Source: Xanthostigma xanthostigma
Taxonomy: Eukaryota; Arthropoda; Insecta; Raphidioptera; Raphidiidae
NCBI GenBank assembly: GCA_963575645.1
Contig: OY754471.1
Location: 33,922,401 to 33,986,400, forward strand
DNA length: 64,000 nucleotides
Direction of reading: 5' to 3'
Numbering within the stretch: the stretch's first letter is position 1; each line of letters opens with the position of its first letter. Position numbers and translations under genes: made by a program. The notes under the pieces are model-generated. The model ran no database searches. It saw nothing but the letters and a program-made list of their open reading frames with translations, and was not told the DNA's origin. This document shows, in pieces, positions 56,280-64,000 of this stretch.

Positions 56280-56306
56280 CAGAGATATTTAATATAAATA
56301 TCTCTG
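56280..56306. mobile_element. 27-bp palindromic element with exact 8-bp duplication
   Basis: CAGAGATATTTAATATAAAT...CTCTG, essentially two fused 11-bp inverted ends (CAGAGATATTT / AAATATCTCTG) with five bases between. Flanked by TTATTATC at 56272-56279 and 56307-56314, exact. Confidence 0.72.
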
Positions 56307-56490
56307 TTATTATCACGTTTATAGATTTCTATCTCGTATTTTGTTGATTTTGCATCATGGAAGATGATTTCGTAAAAGCAGAAAGTAATAATCTACCAAG
56401 GATAAATATGTTTAATAAACAAATAAAGTTTTACTAACTTGTATACTTACTTACGGTAATATAATAATCATAGCAATCTTAAATATTTTT

Positions 56491-57210
56491 AATGAGCCTT
56501 TTTCCTGAGAATAGTGCAGCGAAAGTGTCACGAGAGGCAGCACTAGTAGTAGGGACAAACATAAAATATTTACATGCCAACCAATGTTATTTACGTGATA
56601 TTATTTTATTATTTAAAAATATAAATCTGAAATAAAAAAAATTTTGAACTGATAAACTTATCACTGAGAGTCATCATTTACATATGTTATCGAAATTATT
56701 TTTAAAATTAATTAAATGAATAAAAAATGAATAGTAAATTTTTGACAGTTTATTACCATTGATTAGAATGAGATATAACCTCAATCTTTTATTAAATTAT
56801 ATTCATTTATTATATTTAATTAAATTTATTTTATTACCATATATTTTTGATTCATATTTCATTTGGAAATAAATCTGAAATTCATAATTATTTTCAATTT
56901 CTCTTATTACAGTTTGAATTTATCGCTAATATTTTACTAGAGCTTGCATACTAACCTGTCTATTAATTCATTTTTTTTCCAGATACTTTTAAATTACGAC
57001 ACGCAAGCCAACGTTTTAATGTTACTACATTGTTATCTTTTACAGTTGCAAATTTTAGTTTTGTTCCAGGAACATCATCTTCTGTTAAAAACATTTTTTT
57101 TCAAGTACACTTTAATGTGTGTTTATATGGGGATTTGACAGTGTTTGTCCCTACCGAACTACTAGCGCTACTAGTGAGTGATTTTTCGTACTTCATGAAA
57201 AAGGCTCATT
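56491..57210. mobile_element. TIR element, about 720 bp
   Basis: AATGAGCCTTTTTCCTGAG left, reverse complement AATGAGCCTTTTTCATGAA right; further in, AGTAGTAGGGACAAACA faces TGTTTGTCCCTACCGAACT. AT-rich core, no transposase. Confidence 0.7.
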
Positions 57211-58338
57211 CTAAAATGTTATTATTTACAATCGCAGTGACGCGCGAAATTTCATAATAATAAATAAATATCCGTTTTTATGGCACTATTCGGTTATAAA
57301 ATATTATTATAAAAATTGCAATGTTTCTTTATTACTCTAAGAATCATTTAAAACTTTTCAAAAAACGGTGTAATAGCCCTATTGGCAAAGGGTAAGACGG
57401 ACATGACTTCGTTTAATTTTTTGGACATCCTTGATTCAACCTTATAACTACATACCTATATATAGCAGCCTACCTATACATAGACTTTTACATCTAGCAA
57501 AGTACTAATTTCACAGTGAAGGCACGTCAGACGTCAATACACGTTTCAATGAACACGCCCGTGATTGGAAGAGCTCGAAGGCATCGATCCTCAACTTTAT
57601 TTTTTATATCAAGACAAAGTTGATCAACTCGAACGTAATATACGGGTTGGCCAATAAATCGTAATGTTCAGAATGAATGCATATTTATAAGTTTCCGGTT
57701 TGAAAGATAATTATATTCCTTTCATTAAAACTTTAAAATTAAATAGCATTTTGAAAACTATTAAAAATAGTACCTTTATTTCCGTTGGCATCGTCAAATT
57801 TGTTGTAACATTTTTTTGTAATTACAGTAAATAAAACAGCTGAAGATCTCCTGCAACATAAAAGAATCATTAGGCAACAAACTTGAAATAATATCTAAAA
57901 TTATGAATTACTTGAAATTAACGAACATATAATATTAATTAATTAATTAATGTGTAACGCTTAACTTGTTAGAAAGTGATAAAAAATTAACAGCATTCTA
58001 AATTATTACATTAACCGTGAGAATAGCACCTTTGAACAGGTCTGGATTTTAGGCCTAATATTTTCAGGATAAATTACCGACACTCTTAATCTTTGTTCAA
58101 ATATAGAGTTACCGTGCATCTTACATTTATATACTTACCTTCTATTCTGATAACACAGTGAATATAACTGCTGCTCACTGTTTATTTGTTAAAATAAGAA
58201 AAAAAAACTTTTAGATTAAAGGGGGGAATATTTATTTTTTATTATGAAAAACTTGGTACGTAGATCTGGAAATGGAAATCAAAATTTAAAATATACTTTT
58301 TTTGTTTAAGGTCACTGTTTTTACGTATTTTTGAAAAG
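57211..58338. other. Unassigned non-coding stretch
   Basis: About 1.1 kb with nothing recognised. Confidence 0.4.
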
Positions 58339-58342
58339 ATGT

Positions 58343-58370
58343 CGCTCTCTCTCTCTCTCTCTCTCTCTCT
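58343..58370. repeat. (TC)n microsatellite
   Basis: About 13 CT units. Confidence 0.9.
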
Positions 58371-58859
58371 GATCAAACTAGAAAATTGGTCTTGCGAACT
58401 TTAGGGCCGTGTGTTTTAAAATTTAAAGTGACCTCTTTTCAGCGATATGTTATATGTTTTTTTTTACTTTCACTATAAGTCTGTATGTCGCAATTTTTTT
58501 TGTAGAACGAATCCTGTGAACTGTGGAATACTATAGACAGATGAACGGACAACGAAGTTTCATCTAAAAATAAGCAACTTTAAGGAAGTTTGTGGATGTC
58601 CCACGGCTGTGTAACTTATGTTGCTTTCTCTTAATTTTTTTCACTCAAAGAAATGTCCTTATAAAGATTTACGTACGAAAGTAGTTATATATTAAATGTT
58701 ACATTTCTAGTAATTATTTGATTTGTAAACAAATAAAATGTTTATTTTACATACAGATTTTAAATTAATGTTTTACATTTCTCTTGATTATTTTCAACGA
58801 ATATAATAGGTATACCCATATCTGTATTTTATTTCTATTAAATTTAATTACCGTTTATA

Positions 58860-59105
58860 TCACAAACAGAAAATAAAACTCGGGTCGCAGTGCGAAACCC
58901 TGCCGACAATATAGTGTATTTGCTTACACAGGCAGTGTGGCTTTATTATGTGAACTTAACTCTTTTGTTTTTGAGCAAAATAAGAATTTTAACCCCTTAA
59001 CACATCCCTTAAAATAATATTTTTTTCTTAATTTCAATATTACTATCAATTGATCAAATTAAATTCACGCTTCACTAAGTAAATCCATATCTACAAACTA
59101 ACGTT
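58860..59105. repeat. Dispersed repeat, reversed partner of 8886-9130
   Basis: CCTGCCGACAATATAGTG and TTTTTTTCTTAATTTCAATATTA correspond in inverted order to the 8.9-9.1 kb repeat. Confidence 0.55.
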
Positions 59106-59414
59106 TTCATAAAATTTTTAATTCCGGTCCTGTCGGGCCGATTTTAATAAAATTTGGAGCACATTTTGATCATTACTAAAGGGTTAACTTTCAATTTTGA
59201 AACGATTCGGAGGAATTTTTCGATATTTTTGGGCCCAAAAATATTTTTCAACCCCTAAAACCTACCCTTAAAGTGGCCCGATTAGGCCCATTTTAAATAG
59301 GCTTCGTGCGGTGATGGATTTCAACATGTGGTCCAAATTTCATTAAAATCAATTAATTCCTTCGAAAGTTATTGCCCGCACACTTATATATATATATATA
59401 TATACATATATATA
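59106..59414. other. Unassigned; ends in a (TA)n run
   Basis: A (TA)n/(ATAC) run at about 59388-59414 is the insertion site of the next element. Confidence 0.4.
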
Positions 59415-60147
59415 CAGCGTGTCCCATTTTAATGTCCCACCCCGGATAACTTTTGTCAGTGACCTTGAATGAAAAATTGTTTGGTACAAAAGTTGTACAA
59501 CTTGGAGGGGGACATTCGATGGCACTAATACTTTTGACCTTGGGTATAAGGTTCAAGGTCATTCAAGCTCAACTTTGTTTTTTTTTAATGGAACGTCCTA
59601 TTTTTGACATCGGCAATCGATTGCGCGTGAAAAAATATGAGACTTTTGTCTGAAACTTTTTTCGAGAACGGGCAAAACTCTGTGCGTCTGTTAGTCTGTT
59701 AGTCGGTTATTCGGTTAATCTGTGAACACTATACAGGTCAAACGGATGAACGGATTGAAACAAAATTTTGGGAGGATGTTTGGTATGCAAATATGAAAAG
59801 CCCTATTGTTTTTGAAGAAAATCTCACCATTCTCGAGTTGAAAATTCAAAAATTTTCAATTTTGAAGGCTAAATTAATTGAGAAAATTTGCCCGTTTTCG
59901 AAAAAAGTTTCAGACAAAAGTCTCATATTTTTTCACGCGCAATCGATTGCCGATGTCAAAAATAGGACGTTCCATTAAAAAAAACAAAGTTGAGCTTGAA
60001 TGACCTTGAACCTTATACCCAAGGTCAAAAGTATTAGTGCCATCGAATGTCCCCCTCCAAGTTGTACAACTTTTGTACCAAACAATTTTTCATTCAAGGT
60101 CACTGACAAAAGTTATCCGGGGTGGGACATTAAAATGGGACACGCTG
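59415..60147. mobile_element. Long palindromic element, 733 bp, TA flanks
   Basis: CAGCGTGTCCCATTTTAATG left, mirrored exactly right, each bordered by TATA. Arms about 265 bp, nearly identical. The 210-bp loop carries GGTCAAACGGATGAACGGATT, a phrase of family Z, and ATGTTTGGTATGCAAATATGA. TA plus CAG ends suggest Tc1/mariner. Confidence 0.87.
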
Positions 60148-60159
60148 TATAAACATTTC

Positions 60160-60279
60160 CAAAAATGGTGCCAAACTTCTTAGGAGGCTATGAAACGTCG
60201 AGAAATTTTGGTCCGACCCCTAGGTCCCGCCATCCGACCGACGCCAATAGTGTAAGTGCCTTATGGCAAATACACTAAT
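60160..60279 (-). mobile_element. Half MITE, related to 38950-39184
   Basis: TATGAAACGTCGAGAAATTT, GACCCCTAGGTCCCGCC and GCCAATAGTGTAAGTGCC match the left arm of the 38.9 kb element in reverse. It abuts the preceding palindrome. Confidence 0.6.
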
Positions 60280-60432
60280 AATGATAAATTCATGTTTACA
60301 ATAGTGGCCAAAAGTTATGACGGGTAGCCGCTTTAGCTGTAAAAAGAAGACATCAACTACCAGTATTGTTTTATTGTACAGTGACAAACAAACAAAATAA
60401 CAAAGAAAGTTTCGCTAAAATCTTATGGTTGT

Positions 60433-60475
60433 ACTAGGATTCCGTCCTGGTTTCACTCGGGTGTAATCCATTTTT
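60433..60475 (-). mobile_element. Helitron 3' end fragment
   Basis: CTAGGATTCCGTCCTGGTTT..CACTCGGGTG: reversed Helitron tail like those at 37609 and 42373. Confidence 0.5.
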
Positions 60476-60674
60476 TTTTAGATGAGGGCTTCGTCAGTAT
60501 GGCCCGCTCCAGGTATAAAATAGGTTACTGCAAATAACGAGGTAGCAATTTCACTAATACAAAGCATATTTGAACGAGTTTTAATAGACTTGTATCAAGC
60601 GGATTTAATAAAAAAAAAAACATAAGACGAGCTTTTGTAAAATAATTTTAAATGACAGGTCGGAAGGTCCAATC

Positions 60675-61092
60675 GAATAAAATATAAAACAAAATTAATA
60701 ATTTTGAAAAAACCCACGACGGATGTAAACATTGTCATAGAAAAAGGTTTAAATAAAATTTTAAAATGCCCCGACTTAAAAGAGGTAATTAACCAAAGAA
60801 AATCCGTCGGGGGCTGCCGTTCACTGCCCTGAAATGAACTAAAATATTTCAATTTTAGAGTAGGTTGAAATCACGTTGGGTACGTAAATAATAAATTGTA
60901 ATAGTCTTCAATTGATATTTTCCTATTCTTAATTCAGGGCAGCGAATGGCGGCTCACGACGGTATTTCTTTGGTTACTTACCTCTTTTAAGTCGGGGCAT
61001 TTTAAAATTTTATTTAAACCTTTTTCTATGACAACGTTTACATCCGTCGTGGGTTTTCTCAAAAAAATTAGATTTCGTTTTATATTTTATTT
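60675..61092. mobile_element. Palindromic element, 418 bp
   Basis: Left arm 60675-60833 and right arm 60933-61092 mirror each other through CCCACGACGGATGTAAAC, AATGCCCCGACTTAAAAGAG and CTGCCCTGAA; 100-bp centre. Confidence 0.82.
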
Positions 61093-62845
61093 TAAACTTT
61101 TTAGAGATCTTCTAAAAGTGTGTTCAGATGGATTAGCCGAACTAGCGTACACAGTGTATGTGTAGCTATATTATGTGATAGCCTAGCTGTCGAATCGCGT
61201 TGTGTGCGAGAGTGCTCATAATGTATTGCTGTAAAAAGTACTAGTTGTTAGATCTGTTCGTGCGTAGCACGTTTGTTATGATTTTTGTGATTATTTTTTT
61301 GTGCAGTGTAGCGCCCCCCTGGGCGTTACCATCGTTATATCTATCTAAGAACCATCGCAGATGAAGTACAAATCATTTACATAAAACCGCATCTAAATCC
61401 ATTAAACCGTTTTCGAGATAACATTCGAGAGGGCACAAACAAACAATCTCTCACCCTAAACGCATATACCTGCTCCGTTCCGCCGTGGGTAAAAATGTAT
61501 TAATATTGTAGTATTTTCAAAATTATGATGATTGATTTTTGTGAACATTTAAACGTGAAATCTTTTGACCGTGAAAAGAAATAACTAGGACGAGGGACTA
61601 GTGGATTTTTCTTTTCGAGATTAGTATTTTAATAAATACTCGGTTTTTGAGGACATTGTGTAGGTATTAGTTATCGCAAGTATTGTATAGAAAATGGAAC
61701 GAATTGGAAAACAATAATTCAGTTTATATTCTCGGTAGGATGTTTCCTCTTTTGTTCGAGAGATTTTATGAGAATTAAATTTATTTAAAATTTTATTTGA
61801 TTACGTACCTATAAAATTAATTAAAGCTTCCCTTGCATATTTTTAAAAGATCAAAAGTGGAATAAAAGACTAGAGAAGACGAAAAATACAAGCAAGCACT
61901 TTTCAATTACTCGCACTATGTATCCGTTGTTACTTTGATCATTACATATTACGTATTAATAAGTGACAAAATATTTCCAAGGTGCGTAAAAATGTCTGTG
62001 TGTAAATTGAAAAAAAATTAATCCTCCTTTAAAAAAGGCCACTAACGTCGATCTCAGAACTTTTTAATTTCAAACTTTTCAGTAACCCATTTTAAGAGAA
62101 GTTCCATTTTTTTAAAGTTTTTTTTTGCAATACGTAATTCAATAGTTAATTATCCAACTTCTTCCATTTTATTACTAAACTGCAGGATTAATTTAAGTAT
62201 TTGTGTGAGACCAACCTGACGATATGTACTACTAATAGAAAAAAATCGTTAAAATCGCTTCACAAATGCTAGGGATATGAGGTAATCTATAAAAAAGTCT
62301 CCTATAAAAACTGGTTTTAAAAAAATATATATTTGGTATAAATATTCTGAACAAAATGGTATCAACATTTTCAAAATCGGTTAAACCCTCAATAAGTTAA
62401 GGCTGAAAACTGTCAAACTCTGTGAAAATACTAGATACCAAAATCGAAATTCCGATCATTGGAGGTTGAAAATTTTTATTTTTCAAAAAATGTTCGGTCT
62501 TTGGTATTTAAAATGAAATTCAAATAAAATGAAATTTTAAAATTTTTTAAATAATGAATTAACCTACTTATATTTTTGACCAGTTAAAACAACTTTCAAA
62601 AATTTGTTTTTTACCGAAAAATGCACTATAAAAGACAGTGCACTTCTATTAAACACGATTAGCACAGCATGGACCAGAAAAACCTGCACATGAAGGTAAC
62701 CACTAACCACGTTATTTAACGGAGCAGCACCTGCAACCAGCAACGACCGTGGGTCGAAGCGATCTAGTGTGCTTGTGATGTGTCGTTTTCATCAATTAAT
62801 TTTCATTGATAAACTGCTTAAAAACTGCAAAAGGTCTATTGCATA
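61093..62845. other. Unassigned; contains repeat debris at 62640-62790
   Basis: 62640-62790 is the diverged reverse of part of 23088-23410. 61300-61500 (GCGCCCCCCTGGGCGTTACC, CGTTTTCGAGATAACA) looks like dispersed repeat text. No gene. Confidence 0.35.
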
Positions 62846-63397
62846 TAGGGTTGCCAGGTCCTAAAATACAAAAGCCGGATTCGGCGCTATATTAGGCTGG
62901 ACATTTTACCCTAAAAGCCGGATATATTTTTTTACGTACCTTTTTAAAGTTGGATATCACATTTATAATAAAAAGAACTCTGTTAGGTTCGTATTAAAGT
63001 TGTTTATTAATTAATTATTATTATTTAATAAGTAAATCACAGTTTTGTTACAAAATTAACAACATTCAACAAACAGTCCTACCTATCATTATTTGTATTT
63101 TATACCTATGTTATTGATGAAGTCAAAAATATTCAGTCTTCTGACTATTAGTAGATGAATTAGAAAAAAAAAACAAACAAACAAACAAATATAACTCTCT
63201 TTTAACAAAATACAAGAAACTAAAAGTTCTCGTTAACCCAATCAAAAATATATCCATTCTTTTGGATAAAAACGAAAAGATCTTTATTAAATAATAACAA
63301 TTTCAAACTCTTGAAAAATATAAAAAAGTATATAATTAAAAGTACACAAACCAAAAGCCGGACACGACCGTAAAGAGCCGGACACCTGGCAACCCTA
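62846..63397. mobile_element. hAT-type MITE, 552 bp
   Basis: TAGGGTTGCCAGGTC left, ACCTGGCAACCCTA right; flanks ATTGCATA and ATTACACA agree in 6 of 8. AAAAGCCGGA motifs repeat near both ends. Confidence 0.78.
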
Positions 63398-63544
63398 ATT
63401 ACACACGAAACCTGTGCTAAAAGTTGCTTATCAATGATGTCGAATTCACGCGGCTTTAATTTAATGAAACACCGCAATTGAAATAATGCTTTGCATATGA
63501 AATGAAATTATTGATGAATACTCGATTATAATATTGTTTCTGAC

Positions 63545-64000
63545 TAGGGTTGCCAGGCCTTAAAATACAAAAGTCGAACTCGGTGCTGTTGCTGTATTAG
63601 GCCAGACATTTTGCCCTAAAAACTGGACGTACCTTTTTTAAAAGACAAACATATCTTTTTAAAGCCATACATACATTTTTAAAGCCGGACATCATATTTA
63701 TATAATAAAAAAAACTCTGTTAGGTTCGTATTTTAATATAGTAATCACAGTTTTGTTAAAAAATTAACAACATTCAACAAACAGTTTACCTCTGATACTG
63801 ATGAAGTGAAAAATGTTCAGTCTTCTGTAGACTATTAGTAGATTAATTTAAAAAAAACTAAGAAACAAAAAAATATAGCTCTCTTTTAACAAAATACAAA
63901 ACACTAAAAGTTTTCGTTAACCAAATAAAAAATATATCCATTTTTTTGAATAAAAGCAAAAAGATCTTTATTAAAAAAAAAAATTTAAAATTCTTGAAAT
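63545..64000. mobile_element. Second copy of the same hAT MITE, cut by the window edge
   Basis: TAGGGTTGCCAGGCC start, then collinear with 62846 onward (AAAATACAAAAG, ATTAGGC.GGACATTTT.CCCTAAAA, TTAACAACATTCAACAAACAG). Confidence 0.75.

Overview
This is a 64 kb piece of AT-rich nuclear DNA from an arthropod, most likely an insect. The evidence is the absence of long open reading frames, the very high density of short inverted-repeat transposons (hAT, Tc1/mariner, pogo-like, Helitron), CR1/jockey-type LINE debris, a tRNA-headed SINE and two related solo LTRs. I could not settle the insect order from sequence alone. Convincing protein-coding genes are confined to the first 1.6 kb; the remaining 62 kb is a stratified graveyard of mobile elements.

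Region 1-1640: three short intronless reading frames lie head to tail on the + strand with small gaps (153 and 17 bp) and AATAAA signals behind the first and third. The first (20-571) starts with a clear PPP1R15/GADD34-type PP1-binding domain, the module that recruits protein phosphatase 1 to dephosphorylate eIF2alpha, followed by an acidic tail. The second is a small membrane-anchored glycoprotein-like protein; the third is an unknown Cys-rich protein. Packing, size and lack of introns look more like a captured large-DNA-virus segment than ordinary insect genes, but no hallmark virus gene is visible. The cluster is followed by a 123-bp tandem array (about 1796-2204).

Region 2.3-31 kb: long foldback (palindromic) elements at 2.3-3.2, 9.4-11.2, 18.7-19.9, 19.9-21.3 and 25.3-26.1 kb; a TIR element split by a complete 440-bp tRNA-derived SINE (6893-7332); two solo LTRs of one family (8113-8834 and 22083-22602); Helitron pieces (12.1-13.0 kb); a 5'-truncated LINE carrying part of a reverse transcriptase (15731-17020); and a dispersed family with internal ACGTGATAACGT motifs (4536-5184, 26758-27409, 41400-41646).

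Region 30.7-45.2 kb: a hAT-type element (30721-33161) opened by two later insertions, one of them another hAT MITE; a decayed tRNA-Lys; a pogo-like element with a surviving PHD finger (36226-37194); Helitron copies, one split by a 272-bp hAT MITE; and several hAT MITEs with exact 8-bp target duplications.

Region 45-64 kb: a LINE fragment, a hAT MITE split by a mariner-superfamily transposon (50064-51522), further long palindromes (52.2-53.2, 59.4-60.1, 60.7-61.1 kb), two extraordinarily small palindromic elements of 60 and 27 bp flanked by 8-bp duplications, and two hAT copies at the right edge.

Several insertions can be read against an uninterrupted relative elsewhere in the window, so the relative order of events can be reconstructed. 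No host gene with recognisable exon-intron structure was found.
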